The position numbers were made by a program, and so were the translations under genes. A stretch of DNA of 64,000 nt from Xenorhabdus japonica (GTDB lineage: Bacteria; Pseudomonadota; Gammaproteobacteria; Enterobacterales; Enterobacteriaceae). The notes beneath the pieces are model-generated. The model did no database searches, had not been told where the DNA came from, and worked only from the letters and a program-made list of their open reading frames with translations. Below, one piece after another: positions 26,361 to 37,344 of this stretch; the first letter of the stretch is position 1; every line of letters starts with the position of its first letter. The stretch spans positions 1 to 64,000 of the forward strand of contig NZ_FOVO01000015.1 of assembly GCF_900115195.1 (NCBI RefSeq), given 5' to 3'.

Positions 26361-29312
26361 ATGGCATACCGAGTTAAAACACAATTCACCCCTATCACAA
26401 TTGCATTGTCACTGGCATTTTCACTGGCCGCCCCGCCCCTGTTTGCCGAATCCAAACCGACGGCCACAACCCCAAACGGCAAGACAGATCTGGGAAAAAT
26501 TCATGTCACGGATAAAAGCGATAAAGATGAAGAGGGTTATAACGCGGTCTATGACAAAGATATCGCCAATATTTATATCGGCAAAAAAGAAATAGAACGC
26601 TATAAGGGGACTTCTCCTGCCGATTTAATTAAAGGCGCAGTTGGCGTATACAGCGGCGATGCCCGCAATGGTGGCGCGTTGGATATCAATATCCGTGGCA
26701 TTCAGGGACAGGGGCGCATTCCGGTCACGATTGATGGTACGGAACAGGCGATTACCGTAGGACGGGGTTATCATGGAGCCAATAACCGCAACTACATCGA
26801 TCCAAACCTGATCAGTAGCATCGAAATCGAAAAAGGCCCCTCTCTGAACCGCAGAGTTAAAGGATCAATCGGCGGTGCAGTATCTATCAAAACATTGACC
26901 ATTGATGATGTCGTGTCAGAAGGAGAGACCTTCGGTATCAATACCAAACTGGAAACCAGCAGCAACTCCGTGAGAGAACGTATGCCTTCCCTGTCACTGG
27001 GGCAGGACTACCGTGATATTCCCGACTTTATCCAAAACGATGTTGAAACCGATCCTGCATTAAAAATCACCCCACATTCGTCAAAAGACAATAAGCTGTT
27101 TGGCTTCAAAGATAATGCGTTCCGCATCGCTGTGGGTACACGGCAGGAATATTTTGATTTGATGATGGCTTATGCTTACCGCCGTCAGGGTAACTATTTT
27201 GCCGGCAAGGGAGGTGCTCATCGTTATGATGAACCAATCACAGACGCTGATGAAAAACTCATGACAGGCGCATTAAACAGTTTAGATCCTTATCTGCCAT
27301 TTGCAGCCCGTATTTATCGCTCCGGCAATGAAGTTCCCAATACTTCCAGTGAAATGCGTTCTGTGTTAATAAAAAACACTTGGCACCTTAACGATGACCA
27401 AGCCCTACAACTGGGCTTTCGCAATACGCGAATGGAGTTCGGTGATATTATGCCTTCCAGGCTGGCAATGGTGCTTGCTAAAGATAATGTGGTTCCCCAA
27501 TGGCCATTAGCCAATGCCCACCAACAAGCCACCTACTTGACCTATAAATGGCATCCCACCGATAACCCCTATGTCGATTTAGACATGAATCTGTGGACAA
27601 CCCGCACGACGAGCAACACCAACACCGCAGGTGGATATCCCCGTAGCCCGATTGACAGAGATTATCAATGGGAACGAGGCACCGAAGGCAGGAACCCCAA
27701 TATTGATGGAACATTAATAAATACCTCTGCCACCAATTCTCAAAATAATCGTTGGGGGCTGGATATCTCAAATAAATTTGAACTCACCCGTAATCTGGAT
27801 TTGACTTTAATGGGGAATTTCCAACGTGAGCGCCTTAACTCCAGTGATGGCTACAATCCCTATAATATGTATTTCTTCCAGTCACCTGCTAGAAAAGGGC
27901 AACGTCAGGAAATCAATCTTGCCTTTAATTTTGACTGGCGTCCTACTTCATGGCTGGCATTGAGCGCTGGAGCCAAACGCGTTTCCTATTGGTCTAAAGA
28001 TGATTTTCTCACTGAACGACGCGCCGCAAGAGATGGACGTTACGAAAAACAGAAGGAAATCATTGGACATAAAATGAGTTACTTGCGAACACTGACAACA
28101 GAAGAAGCTGATTATCTCAAGAAACGGTGGGATGACGACTACTATTCCAAACTCAGCAGGCAAGAAAAAAGAGAAGTACGTAATAAAGTCAAGGACATAT
28201 TCCTTAAACCAGAACGTAGTGGGCAAAAACGCTATATGGCTAAGGAAGAATTCACTTGGAATTACGCTCCCAACAACGGCCAGCTCAATAAAAACGATAA
28301 CCCCTATTTCAATGGTCAACTGGATATGAATGAAAAGGTTATCGACCCAATGAGCGGTAAAGAAGTCTATAAATATGAATACGGCACAAGCGTTAATGCA
28401 GATGGTATAGCCGGCCCTGATGTTGACGATCCCTGGGAAACACCGTCAAAGCGTAAGGATCACGTTTGGGCTCCGACCTTCTCTGCTACCGCTTATGTCA
28501 CCGACGATTTCCGTATCTATACCCGTTATGCCGAAGCGGTCAGAATGCCCAGTATTTTTGAAGATACGGTCGGTTTTTCAGGCGCCAAAACTAACCGCGG
28601 AGGCCAACAGTTCAAGCCTGAACGCGCAAAAACCGCCGAAGTAGGCTTTGTCTATGATTTCAGCCAATTGGTTGAGGCTGAACGTCATGCCGATATCAAA
28701 CTCTCTTATTACAATACTGTGATCGAAAATGTATTTGATAGGGATAATACCTATAAATTCTCCCAATTAGATAAACAGAAACTGGCCGGTCTGGAATTAC
28801 AGGCACGTTACGATAATGGCAGTTTCTTCACCGATATGGGGTTGGTCTACAATATGAAAAACAAAGTGTGTGACAACAACTCTGTGTTAAGAATGGACTC
28901 TCAAAATCGCTATGGCATCCCAGAATGTATTGATGGTGGTTTTCCCGGCGGTTTTTTACGTACCTCCATCCAGCCTAAATACTCAGCCAATCTGACCATC
29001 GGCGGACGTCTGCTTGATGAAAAACTGGAGCTGGGCAGCCGGATGCTCTACCACAGCAAGGCAGAAAACAAAGATGAAAAATGGCTGATGAATGCCTTAC
29101 CGGATGTTTATAAAGGGCAGTCTAACAACCCTATGCGCTGGAACCCGGTATTTACCGTTGATGCCTATATCAGCTATCAAATCACGCCAGACATATCGGT
29201 AGAACTGACGGGCACGAACCTGACTAATCGCTATTATCTCGATCCACTGACCCGTTCGATGATGCCAGCACCGGGCAGAACCTTTAAACTCAGTTTGACC
29301 AGCCAGTTTTAG
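26361..29312 (+). CDS. hrpA: HrpA, TonB-dependent haem/hemophilin receptor
   Basis: 983 residues from the ATG at 26361, which has GAGGG 6 bases ahead; the frame is open to 26325 without support. Signal peptide LSLAFSLAAPPLFA, then a plug domain (KGAVGVYSGDARNGGALDINIRGIQGQGRIPVTIDG split over residues ~95-130) and a 22-strand barrel ending ...GRTFKLSLTSQF. This is the large haem/haemoglobin receptor type. It should import haem delivered by HrpC using the TonB-like protein encoded next. Confidence 0.88.
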   Translation: MAYRVKTQFTPITIALSLAFSLAAPPLFAESKPTATTPNGKTDLGKIHVTDKSDKDEEGYNAVYDKDIANIYIGKKEIERYKGTSPADLIKGAVGVYSGDARNGGALDINIRGIQGQGRIPVTIDGTEQAITVGRGYHGANNRNYIDPNLISSIEIEKGPSLNRRVKGSIGGAVSIKTLTIDDVVSEGETFGINTKLETSSNSVRERMPSLSLGQDYRDIPDFIQNDVETDPALKITPHSSKDNKLFGFKDNAFRIAVGTRQEYFDLMMAYAYRRQGNYFAGKGGAHRYDEPITDADEKLMTGALNSLDPYLPFAARIYRSGNEVPNTSSEMRSVLIKNTWHLNDDQALQLGFRNTRMEFGDIMPSRLAMVLAKDNVVPQWPLANAHQQATYLTYKWHPTDNPYVDLDMNLWTTRTTSNTNTAGGYPRSPIDRDYQWERGTEGRNPNIDGTLINTSATNSQNNRWGLDISNKFELTRNLDLTLMGNFQRERLNSSDGYNPYNMYFFQSPARKGQRQEINLAFNFDWRPTSWLALSAGAKRVSYWSKDDFLTERRAARDGRYEKQKEIIGHKMSYLRTLTTEEADYLKKRWDDDYYSKLSRQEKREVRNKVKDIFLKPERSGQKRYMAKEEFTWNYAPNNGQLNKNDNPYFNGQLDMNEKVIDPMSGKEVYKYEYGTSVNADGIAGPDVDDPWETPSKRKDHVWAPTFSATAYVTDDFRIYTRYAEAVRMPSIFEDTVGFSGAKTNRGGQQFKPERAKTAEVGFVYDFSQLVEAERHADIKLSYYNTVIENVFDRDNTYKFSQLDKQKLAGLELQARYDNGSFFTDMGLVYNMKNKVCDNNSVLRMDSQNRYGIPECIDGGFPGGFLRTSIQPKYSANLTIGGRLLDEKLELGSRMLYHSKAENKDEKWLMNALPDVYKGQSNNPMRWNPVFTVDAYISYQITPDISVELTGTNLTNRYYLDPLTRSMMPAPGRTFKLSLTSQF

Positions 29313-29336
29313 AGGCTTGTTTTATTAGAGGATAGT

Positions 29337-30164
29337 GTGACCAGTACAGCCATATTAGATAATCCAGCCACTTATTCTCCATTGATGCCCAGAAAGGGCT
29401 TACTGGTTGGTATCCTGATTGCCATTTTATTGCATATCAGTCTGATATGGCTGTTCAATCGACATGCTTCATATGATGACACAGCCCATCATATCAACAA
29501 CAATTCTTCTACTACGGGGCTATCGATTACGATGGTTGCCGCCTCATCGTGGGAGAATAAGCCGGAACCTGTTTCGCCGCCAACCCCGCTTTTAACTGCA
29601 CCGGAATCACCGATAAAACCTGAAATTGTGCTGGATAAAGCGATCCCAACTGAAAACACAGTGGCAAAACCGCTGGAAATCAACAAACCAAAGAAACGTA
29701 AAAAGCAGCAGAGAGAAAAACAGCAAGAGATAGCAGAAAAGAAACCCACCCCATCACCGCAGGTACAAGAAAACAATAATGCAGAGCAGGTAACCAGCGG
29801 TAGCGCTCAGATTAATTCGGAAAGCAGTATGAGCCGGGCTGTAACGTCACAGCCTTTGGTGGGACAGGGAAATAGTGAGATGGATAATTACCACGCAAGG
29901 CTGCGGCAGGAAATTGAGCGCCATAAACGCTATCCCCGCAAGGCAAAGAGGATGAAACAGGAAGGCTCAGTCATCGTTAACTTTACCCTGCTGGATGACG
30001 GTACATTAACCGCTACCAAAGTGATTAATTCTTCAGGCAACTCTACATTGGATAATGCCGCACTCGATGCCATCAATCGCGCCATATCTGTTGGCCCCAA
30101 GCCAGCAGATATGGCGTCAGTGGTCACACTGGAACTCGATTTTATGTTGGATAAAACGAGATAA
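29337..30164 (+). CDS. hrpD: HrpD, TonB-like energy transducer
   Basis: 275 residues from a GTG with AGAGGA just ahead. One N-terminal membrane helix (GLLVGILIAILLHISLIWLF) is followed by a Pro/Lys-rich periplasmic spacer with KKRKKQQREKQQE, and a C-terminal TonB domain (YHARLRQEIERHKRYPRKA, GSVIVNFTLLDDG). It transmits proton-motive force to the receptor. It is probably dedicated to HrpA and distinct from the housekeeping TonB. It converges on mnmE with only 10 bases between the stops. Confidence 0.85.
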   Translation: MTSTAILDNPATYSPLMPRKGLLVGILIAILLHISLIWLFNRHASYDDTAHHINNNSSTTGLSITMVAASSWENKPEPVSPPTPLLTAPESPIKPEIVLDKAIPTENTVAKPLEINKPKKRKKQQREKQQEIAEKKPTPSPQVQENNNAEQVTSGSAQINSESSMSRAVTSQPLVGQGNSEMDNYHARLRQEIERHKRYPRKAKRMKQEGSVIVNFTLLDDGTLTATKVINSSGNSTLDNAALDAINRAISVGPKPADMASVVTLELDFMLDKTR

Positions 30165-30174
30165 CACCAGTTTT

Positions 30175-31539
30175 TCACTTACCAATACAAAAACTCGAAA
30201 AAATCCGCCCCAACAAATCATCGGAAGTAAATTCGCCGGTGATTTCACTCAATGTTTGCTGTGCCAGACGCAGTTCTTCTGCCAGCAATTCTCCTGAACG
30301 GGCAAAGACCAGTTGCTGATGGCCTTCCTGCAAATGTTCTGCCGCCGTATTCAATGCCTGCAAATGACGACGACGGGCAAGGAAACCACCTTCAGTATTA
30401 CTGTTGAAACCGATTGTCTCTTTTAGGTGGTCGCGCAGCGAATCAACACCTTTCCCATCACGGGCAGAGAGGCGAATTAATGTATAACCGTTGATTTCTG
30501 CAACACCCGTTTCTTCCCCGGTCATATCTGTCTTATTACGAATGACCGTAATAGGCAGATATTCAGGCAGCTTAGTCATAAATTCAGGCCAGATTTGTGC
30601 TGGCTCAATAGCATCCGTAGTCGTACTGTCCACCATAAACAGCACCCGATCAGCCTGTTCGATTTCCTGCCATGCCCGCTCAATGCCGATACGTTCCACT
30701 TCATCACTGGCTTCACGCAATCCCGCCGTATCAATCACATGCAGCGGCATTCCATCGATATGAATGTGTTCGCGCAAAACATCACGTGTTGTACCTGCAA
30801 TATCAGTCACAATCGCTGCTTCACGTCCTGCCAGTGCATTAAGCAGGCTGGATTTACCCGCATTCGGACGCCCTGCAATCACGACTTTCATACCTTCGCG
30901 CAACAAGCTGCCCTGACGCGCCTGTGAACGCACCTGATCCAGTTCTGCGATCACTTCATCCAGACTGGCTTCTATTTTGCCATCGGAAAGAAAATCAATC
31001 TCTTCATCAGGAAAATCAATCGCTGCTTCAACGTAGATCCGCAAGTTAGTCAGCGCTTCTACCATTTGATGAACTTGGTTGGAGAACGTTCCTTGCAGGG
31101 AGTTCATCGCGGAGCGTGCCGCTTGTTCTGAACTGGCATCGATCAAATCTGCAATAGCTTCTGCTTGTGCCAAATCGAGTTTATCATTTAAGAAAGCACG
31201 TTCAGAAAACTCCCCCGGATTCGCAATGCGCACGCCGGAAATAGCCAGAATACGTTTTAACAACAAATCCAGAATAACTGGCCCACCGTGCCCTTGAAGC
31301 TCCAGTACATCTTCTCCCGTAAATGAGTTAGGGCCAGGAAAGTAAAGTGCAATTCCCTGATCAAGCACAGAACCATCTACATCACGGAAGGGCAGGTAAT
31401 CAGCATAACGGGGTTTTGGGAGTTTCCCCAATACCACCTGAGCGACTTCCGCCGCCTTACGGCCAGAAATACGCAGAATGCCTACACCGCCTCGTCCCGG
31501 AGGAGTAGCCTGAGCGACTATTGTATCGGTGGTATTCAT
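30175..31539 (-). CDS. mnmE: MnmE (TrmE), tRNA modification GTPase
   Basis: 454 residues, the normal length. N-terminal folate-binding domain, central helical region with an inserted GTPase ([20 protein letters not shown]) and the C-terminal FCIGK with the catalytic Cys. With MnmG it makes the cmnm5 modification at U34 of certain tRNAs. It is downstream of yidC in the usual rpmH-rnpA-yidD-yidC-mnmE order, but with ~190 bases and a repeat and terminator in between. Confidence 0.97.
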   Translation of the reverse strand: MNTTDTIVAQATPPGRGGVGILRISGRKAAEVAQVVLGKLPKPRYADYLPFRDVDGSVLDQGIALYFPGPNSFTGEDVLELQGHGGPVILDLLLKRILAISGVRIANPGEFSERAFLNDKLDLAQAEAIADLIDASSEQAARSAMNSLQGTFSNQVHQMVEALTNLRIYVEAAIDFPDEEIDFLSDGKIEASLDEVIAELDQVRSQARQGSLLREGMKVVIAGRPNAGKSSLLNALAGREAAIVTDIAGTTRDVLREHIHIDGMPLHVIDTAGLREASDEVERIGIERAWQEIEQADRVLFMVDSTTTDAIEPAQIWPEFMTKLPEYLPITVIRNKTDMTGEETGVAEINGYTLIRLSARDGKGVDSLRDHLKETIGFNSNTEGGFLARRRHLQALNTAAEHLQEGHQQLVFARSGELLAEELRLAQQTLSEITGEFTSDDLLGRIFSSFCIGK

Positions 31540-31558
31540 GAAATTCTCTCTTTTGACC

Positions 31559-31624
31559 TATATCCGTTATCTTCAAGCAAATAGCTGCTTTATTGACTGT
31601 AAACTAAAATCTATTGGGTATATA
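31559..31624. repeat. Dispersed ERIC-like repeat, copy 2
   Basis: TATATCCGTTATCTTCAAG at the left and AAAATCTATTGGGTATATA at the right share both ends with the copies at 7022, 60692 and 62322. It lies between mnmE and yidC. Confidence 0.6.
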
Positions 31625-31637
31625 AACTGCAATAATA

Positions 31638-31658
31638 AAGGCGGTCAATGACCGCCTT
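31638..31658 (-). terminator. Terminator after yidC
   Basis: AAGGCGG / CCGCCTT with loop TCAATGA; on the minus strand TTTATTATT follows. It would separate mnmE from the yidC transcript. Confidence 0.65.
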
Positions 31659-31727
31659 CTACTTATAATTTAAAACTCGTACCTTAATTTTAAAACGAAT
31701 ATCTTAAAAACTAGCTTTTAAAAAGCG

Positions 31728-33344
31728 TTACTTTTTTTCGCGGGTATGCAAACCGCGTTTCTCCAGACTGCGGAAAATAACCTGCTGCTGGATAATGGTA
31801 ACCAAGTTACTGACGATGTAGTACAGAACCAGACCAGATGGGAACCACAAGAAGAAGACTGTGAACACGACAGGCATGTAGGTCATGATCTTCTGCTGCA
31901 TTGGGTCAGTCACGGTAGTTGGTGACAGTTTCTGGATAACAAACATGGTCACACCCATCAGCAATGGCAGGATGTAGTAAGGATCTTGTGCAGACAAATC
32001 CTTAATCCAACCAATGAACGGTGCATGGCGCAACTCAACAGAACCCATTAGCATGTAGTACAACGCAAGGAAGATTGGCATCTGAATCAACAGAGGCAAG
32101 CAGCCGCCCAGCGGGTTTACTTTCTCAGTTTTGTACAACGCCATCATTTCTTGGCTCATGCGCTGGCGATCATCACCAAAACGCTCACGCATCGCCGTGA
32201 TTTTCGGCTGCAACAGACGCATTTTCGCCATTGACGTGTATTGCGCCTTAGTCAGCGGATACATGATACCGCGCACGATAAAGGTGATCGCAATAATGGA
32301 GAAGCCCCAGTTACCGATGAATTCATGCAGGAATTTCAGTAGCTTGAACAATGGCTGGGAAATGAACCACAACCAACCGTAATCTACGGTCAGATCCAGA
32401 TGTGGTGCAACTGCCGCCATTTTGTCCTGAATTTCAGGGCCTACCCACAGAGTAGAAGAAATATTCTGCTGGCTCTTCGGCGCGATATTGATGTTTTCAC
32501 CCTTGTACCCGATGATCGCCATTTTTTGGTCTTTCAGGTCAATGGAATAGAAAGTACTGGTTTTGCTTTCTCCCGGAACCCAAGCAGTAGCGAAATATTG
32601 CTGGAGCATCGCTACCCAGCCACCTTTTGTGGATACGGAAAGCGCTTTGCTTTCAATATCACCAAATTTGTACTTTTCGTATTTTATGTTATCAGAAGAG
32701 TAAGCCGCACCACGATAAGTATGCAGAGCAAAGTTGCTGCTGCCATTATCACGATGTTTTGGCAAATCAATGCTCTGTTTCAACTGACCGAAAAACGCCA
32801 TCTGCAATGGTTTGTCAGTGACGTTATTGATGCTGTAATCAACAGAAACTGCATAGCCACCACGTTTTAAAACGAAGGTCTTGACATAAACCACGCCATC
32901 CGGGGCGGTATAAGTCATCGGAATACGTAATTCATCCTGACCATCAGCCAAAACAAAGCTATTTTGGGCGGCATGATAAAGCGGACGTTCAGCTTGCTTA
33001 TCTGGACCATTGGTACCAGTTAATCCACTTTGAGCCTGATAAGTGAACTCAGGGGTTGTTTCCAGCAGTTTGAACGGTGTTTTGGAGCCCAGAGTATCTG
33101 GATAGGCCAGCAGATCAGCCTCCTCGATATCACCGCCACGGGTATTGATATGCAATGAAAGCACATCCGTTTTCACGGTGACCAGTTTACCTTGCCCACT
33201 GCTTGCTTCGCTACTCAGCGTAGTATTTGCTTGCTGCGTGATCTGGGCCGTTGGTTGTGGGTTTTTGTCATTTTCCCACGCCTGCCAGACCAAGAACGAA
33301 ACAAACAGCAAGGCGATGAGAAGAAGATTGCGTTGCGAATCCAT
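31728..33344 (-). CDS. yidC: YidC, membrane protein insertase
   Basis: 538 residues. N-terminal membrane helix ([20 protein letters not shown]), large periplasmic beta domain, then five conserved C-terminal helices ([15 protein letters not shown]-like start, [35 protein letters not shown]). It inserts and folds inner-membrane proteins such as the F1Fo c subunit. It begins two bases after the yidD stop. Confidence 0.97.
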   Translation of the reverse strand: MDSQRNLLLIALLFVSFLVWQAWENDKNPQPTAQITQQANTTLSSEASSGQGKLVTVKTDVLSLHINTRGGDIEEADLLAYPDTLGSKTPFKLLETTPEFTYQAQSGLTGTNGPDKQAERPLYHAAQNSFVLADGQDELRIPMTYTAPDGVVYVKTFVLKRGGYAVSVDYSINNVTDKPLQMAFFGQLKQSIDLPKHRDNGSSNFALHTYRGAAYSSDNIKYEKYKFGDIESKALSVSTKGGWVAMLQQYFATAWVPGESKTSTFYSIDLKDQKMAIIGYKGENINIAPKSQQNISSTLWVGPEIQDKMAAVAPHLDLTVDYGWLWFISQPLFKLLKFLHEFIGNWGFSIIAITFIVRGIMYPLTKAQYTSMAKMRLLQPKITAMRERFGDDRQRMSQEMMALYKTEKVNPLGGCLPLLIQMPIFLALYYMLMGSVELRHAPFIGWIKDLSAQDPYYILPLLMGVTMFVIQKLSPTTVTDPMQQKIMTYMPVVFTVFFLWFPSGLVLYYIVSNLVTIIQQQVIFRSLEKRGLHTREKK

Positions 33345-33346
33345 CG

Positions 33347-33607
33347 TTAATGTTCTCTGTTATCGTCGTTTTTTTTAGGTGGGACAGGATCATCACCACC
33401 TTCGTGTAAAGGATGGCATTTTAATACGCGCTTCACTGTTAACCAGCCGCCTTTTATCATTCCAAACCTGCGCAATGCCTCTATGCCATAGTGGGAACAG
33501 GTAGGATTGAAACGACAACGAGGCCCCAGCAGTGGACTAATCACTAACTGGTAGCCTCTGATCAAAGCAATCAGGAGGCGCGAGCCAAGCGACAGTGACG
33601 ACGCCAT
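33347..33607 (-). CDS. yidD: YidD, membrane protein insertion efficiency factor
   Basis: 86 residues with the family core [37 protein letters not shown] and KRVLKCHPL. It overlaps the 3' end of rnpA by 37 bases in another frame and ends just before yidC, as in other enterics. Confidence 0.95.
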   Translation of the reverse strand: MASSLSLGSRLLIALIRGYQLVISPLLGPRCRFNPTCSHYGIEALRRFGMIKGGWLTVKRVLKCHPLHEGGDDPVPPKKNDDNREH

Positions 33608-33930
33608 AATTTGCCCAAAGCTTCCGTCAGCTCACGGTTATCAAGCTCAGCAACCCCTTTTCTCACCAAAATCACAAAATCCATTGAAGGCAATTTATGC
33701 TGGTTTAAACGAAAACTTTCACGAGCCAGTCGCTTAATACGATTTCGCTCATGGGCGCGTTTAACATTTTTTTTGGCGACGGTTAGACCGATGCGGGGAT
33801 GCCCCAGCTCATTCAAGCGCCCGAGAACAGTTATCTCTGCAGAGCTTGCCCGTTGTGGCTGCTGGAAAACATACGTGAAATGCTCGGGAGTTAACAAACG
33901 TAACTCCCTCGGAAAAGCGAGCTTAACCAC
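33571..33930 (-). CDS. rnpA: RnpA, ribonuclease P protein
   Basis: 119 residues from a GTG (GTGGTTAAGCTC, the same start as in E. coli). The RNR signature [21 protein letters not shown] is complete. It binds the RNase P RNA for tRNA 5' maturation. It lies 18 bases after rpmH. Confidence 0.97.
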   Translation of the reverse strand: MVKLAFPRELRLLTPEHFTYVFQQPQRASSAEITVLGRLNELGHPRIGLTVAKKNVKRAHERNRIKRLARESFRLNQHKLPSMDFVILVRKGVAELDNRELTEALGKLWRRHCRLARAS

Positions 33931-33948
33931 TTGGTATGGTTAGCTTTA

Positions 33949-34101
<153 letters not shown>

Positions 34102-34206
34102 CTAGCTTAAAATTTGTTACTGATTCAGCAAATGCGTTGGCGACCAGTGAGAAATAAGTAGACACCAATGCCTCAGTCGCAACATCAATATATAGAAAGA
34201 GGCAGG

Positions 34207-34236
34207 ATTGTAATAAAATGTACTACCCTGAGTCAA
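34207..34236 (-). promoter_or_regulatory. rpmH promoter
   Basis: On the minus strand TTGACT and TACAAT are separated by 18 bases, about 120 bases before rpmH. Both hexamers are near consensus and the position fits the main rpmH promoter of enterics. Confidence 0.7.
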
Positions 34237-34409
34237 TCCAAGATGACACAAGCCTAACCGACTTCCTGTCGGATTTTCTATTTCAATCAGACGTTCGGTC
34301 AGACTTTTTGCTACCCGAAGTGCTTACCCCAAATCCTCACCAGACATAAGCCGGAAAAAATCGTTGGTATAACACGTAGGGTGCAAGATTATACGGACTG
34401 TGCAATAAA

Positions 34410-34817
34410 GCGCAAGGATCATACACAGATCATTGCATCTAAAATGAGTGATCATTGCGTTGTTTTCACGTTGAATTTTAAACGATAACTAAATGAAGTT
34501 TGCTATATGCCATGATTCCACTACAGTATCTTTTGCGGGCCTTTATATTCTGCAAGTGCCAAAGCGTGGTGATCTCCCTGTGGATAAAAAGCGTCAAAGC
34601 TGTGTAAAAGAATGAGGATCTATGTCGTCTTTTGCGTTATGATCGTTGGCCACGATCCCGACCTCTCTCATATGTGGATCGTTGGGGAGCGATGATGTTA
34701 AAAATCGCCACAAAGTACATGCTACCTCCTCGCCATTGAGGAATTACACCTTGTGCCCAGCATAACGTATCTTTTATTTCGGTTTCTTTTATTGGTCTTG
34801 TTTTAAGGGAGTTCGCC
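34410..34817 (+). promoter_or_regulatory. dnaA control region with clustered GATC and DnaA boxes
   Basis: A perfect DnaA box (TGTGGATAA, 34579-34587) and a weaker one (TGTGGATCG, 34674-34682) lie upstream of dnaA. Eight GATC Dam sites occur between 34417 and 34680, about eight times the random density. This suits DnaA autorepression and SeqA sequestration of the dnaA promoter. The rest of 34090-34410 holds the rpmH promoter and no gene. Confidence 0.8.
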
Positions 34818-36206
34818 GTGTCACTTTCGCTTTGGCAGCAATGTCTTGCCCGATTGCAGGATGAGTTACCTGCCACAGAATTCAGTATGTGGATACGACC
34901 CCTTCAGGCAGAACTGAGTGATAACACTTTGGCTCTCTATGCCCCCAACCGTTTTGTGCTGGATTGGGTAAGAGAGAAATATATTAATAATATCAATTTG
35001 TTATTAAATGATTTCTGTGGTCCTGAAGTACCGTTACTGCGTTTTGAAGTAGGGAATAAGCCTGTTTCACCAAACCAGTCTGCAGCTCAGAAAATCATTG
35101 CCGATATGCCGGTGGCTGCTGTGCCGTCCAGTTCATCAGTACGCCCAAGTTGGGACAATCCAAAAACCCAGCCAGAGTTATCTTATCGTTCCAATGTTAA
35201 TCCCAAGCATACATTCGATAACTTTGTTGAAGGTAAATCCAACCAACTCGCCAGAGCTGCTGCCAGACAAGTAGCAGATAATCCGGGAGGCGCATATAAT
35301 CCCCTGTTCCTCTATGGCGGAACCGGATTGGGCAAAACCCACCTTTTGCATGCTGTCGGCAACAGCATTATGGCACGCAAGTCCAATGCAAAAGTGGTTT
35401 ACATGCACTCTGAACGTTTCGTTCAGGATATGGTAAAAGCATTGCAAAACAATGCGATAGAAGAATTCAAACGTTATTATCGCTCAGTGGATGCCCTACT
35501 GATCGATGATATTCAGTTTTTTGCAAATAAAGAGCGATCCCAAGAAGAATTCTTTCATACGTTCAATGCCCTGTTAGAAGGTAATCAACAAATTATTCTA
35601 ACATCAGACCGCTATCCGAAAGAGATCAATGGCGTCGAAGATCGGTTAAAATCCCGTTTTGGCTGGGGATTAACCGTTGCTATCGAACCACCGGAGCTGG
35701 AGACTCGCGTTGCCATTCTGATGAAGAAAGCTGACGAGAATCAAATCCAGTTACCGGGAGAAGTGGCTTTCTTTATTGCCAAACGCCTGCGATCTAACGT
35801 TCGTGAACTCGAAGGCGCTTTGAATCGGGTCATCGCCAACGCCAATTTTACAGGCCGTGCGATTACTATTGATTTTGTACGCGAAGCATTACGTGACTTA
35901 TTGGCTCTACAGGAAAAGCTGGTAACCATTGATAATATTCAGAAAACTGTAGCTGAATATTACAAAATCAAGGTTGCGGATCTGCTTTCGAAGCGCCGCT
36001 CACGCTCCGTTGCCCGTCCGAGACAAATGGCAATGGCGCTGGCAAAAGAGCTGACAAATCACAGCTTGCCTGAAATCGGGGATGCCTTTGGTGGACGTGA
36101 CCATACAACTGTACTTCATGCTTGTCGAAAAATCGAACAATTGCGTGAAGAGAGTCATGACATCAAAGAAGATTTTTCTAACTTAATCAGAACATTATCT
36201 TCCTAG
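34818..36206 (+). CDS. dnaA: DnaA, replication initiator
   Basis: 462 residues from GTG with AAGGGAG ahead. N-terminal DnaB/DiaA-contact domain, a linker (residues ~90-130), AAA+ domain with GGTGLGKTH and DDIQFF, and the C-terminal DNA-binding domain with the signature [14 protein letters not shown]. It binds DnaA boxes and melts oriC. First gene of dnaA-dnaN-recF-gyrB; only four bases separate it from dnaN. Confidence 0.98.
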   Translation: MSLSLWQQCLARLQDELPATEFSMWIRPLQAELSDNTLALYAPNRFVLDWVREKYINNINLLLNDFCGPEVPLLRFEVGNKPVSPNQSAAQKIIADMPVAAVPSSSSVRPSWDNPKTQPELSYRSNVNPKHTFDNFVEGKSNQLARAAARQVADNPGGAYNPLFLYGGTGLGKTHLLHAVGNSIMARKSNAKVVYMHSERFVQDMVKALQNNAIEEFKRYYRSVDALLIDDIQFFANKERSQEEFFHTFNALLEGNQQIILTSDRYPKEINGVEDRLKSRFGWGLTVAIEPPELETRVAILMKKADENQIQLPGEVAFFIAKRLRSNVRELEGALNRVIANANFTGRAITIDFVREALRDLLALQEKLVTIDNIQKTVAEYYKIKVADLLSKRRSRSVARPRQMAMALAKELTNHSLPEIGDAFGGRDHTTVLHACRKIEQLREESHDIKEDFSNLIRTLSS

Positions 36207-36210
36207 CGCT

Positions 36211-37311
36211 ATGAAATTCATCATTGAACGTGAGCAATTATTAAAACCTTTGCAGCAGGTGAGCAGCCCTTTGAGCGGCCGCCCTACTCTGCCCATTTTA
36301 GGTAACTTATTATTACAGGTCACAACAGGTTCTCTGTTGCTGACAGGCACCGATTTGGAAATGGAAATGAAGGCTCGGGTTACACTTGCCCAGCCACATG
36401 AACAAGGTGCAACCACTGTCCCCGCACGTAAATTCTTTGATATCTGGCGCGGGTTGCCTGACGGAGCGAAAATCAGCGTAGAACTGGACGGCGATCGCAT
36501 TCTCGTCCGTTCTGGTCGCAGCCGCTTTTCGCTCTCGACCTTGCCCGCTTCAGATTTTCCCAATCTTGATGACTGGCAGAGCGAAGTCGAATTTTCTCTG
36601 CCTCAGGCCACACTGAAACGTCTGATTGAATCCACTCAATTTTCCATGGCGCATCAGGATGTTCGCTATTACTTGAATGGTATGTTGTTTGAAACGGAAG
36701 GCGAAGAACTGCGTACCGTAGCCACTGATGGCCATCGTTTGGCGGTTTGCTCCATGAGCATCGGACAAAATCTGCCGTCCCATTCAGTGATCGTACCTCG
36801 CAAAGGGGTCATTGAATTAATGCGCCTGCTGGATGGCGGAGACAACCCACTACAACTACAGATTGGCAGCAACAACATCCGTGCCCATGTTGGTGATTTT
36901 ATCTTCACATCGAAGTTGGTTGATGGCCGTTTTCCTGACTATCGCCACGTACTGCCAAAAAATCCTGATAAAACGTTGGAAGCCAATTGTGACATGCTTA
37001 AGCAGGCATTTTCACGGGCAGCGATTTTATCCAACGAAAAATTCCGTGGCGTTCGCATCTATTTAAGTGAAAACCAACTTAGAATTACCGCCAATAATCC
37101 GGAGCAAGAAGAAGCAGAAGAGATCGTTGATGTCAGTTATCAGGGCACTGAAATGGAAATTGGCTTCAATGTCAGCTATGTATTGGATGTTCTAAACGCA
37201 TTAAAATGCGAGCAAGTGAGTCTCCTGCTAACGGATGCCACATCCAGCGTAAAAATTGAGAATTCAGCCAGTCAAGCTGCGACTTATGTCGTGATGCCGA
37301 TGCGTCTGTAA
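36211..37311 (+). CDS. dnaN: DnaN, DNA polymerase III beta clamp
   Basis: 366 residues, the full clamp length, with MKFIIEREQLLKPLQQVSSPL at the start (shown in two parts: MKFIIEREQLLKPLQQ and VSSPL) and YVVMPMRL at the end, the hydrophobic cleft C-terminus. It forms the ring that tethers polymerases. It has no strong ribosome site and is probably coupled to dnaA translation. Confidence 0.98.
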   Translation: MKFIIEREQLLKPLQQVSSPLSGRPTLPILGNLLLQVTTGSLLLTGTDLEMEMKARVTLAQPHEQGATTVPARKFFDIWRGLPDGAKISVELDGDRILVRSGRSRFSLSTLPASDFPNLDDWQSEVEFSLPQATLKRLIESTQFSMAHQDVRYYLNGMLFETEGEELRTVATDGHRLAVCSMSIGQNLPSHSVIVPRKGVIELMRLLDGGDNPLQLQIGSNNIRAHVGDFIFTSKLVDGRFPDYRHVLPKNPDKTLEANCDMLKQAFSRAAILSNEKFRGVRIYLSENQLRITANNPEQEEAEEIVDVSYQGTEMEIGFNVSYVLDVLNALKCEQVSLLLTDATSSVKIENSASQAATYVVMPMRL

Positions 37312-37344
37312 AGAATGCGCCTATAACAGAATTAACTCATAAAT

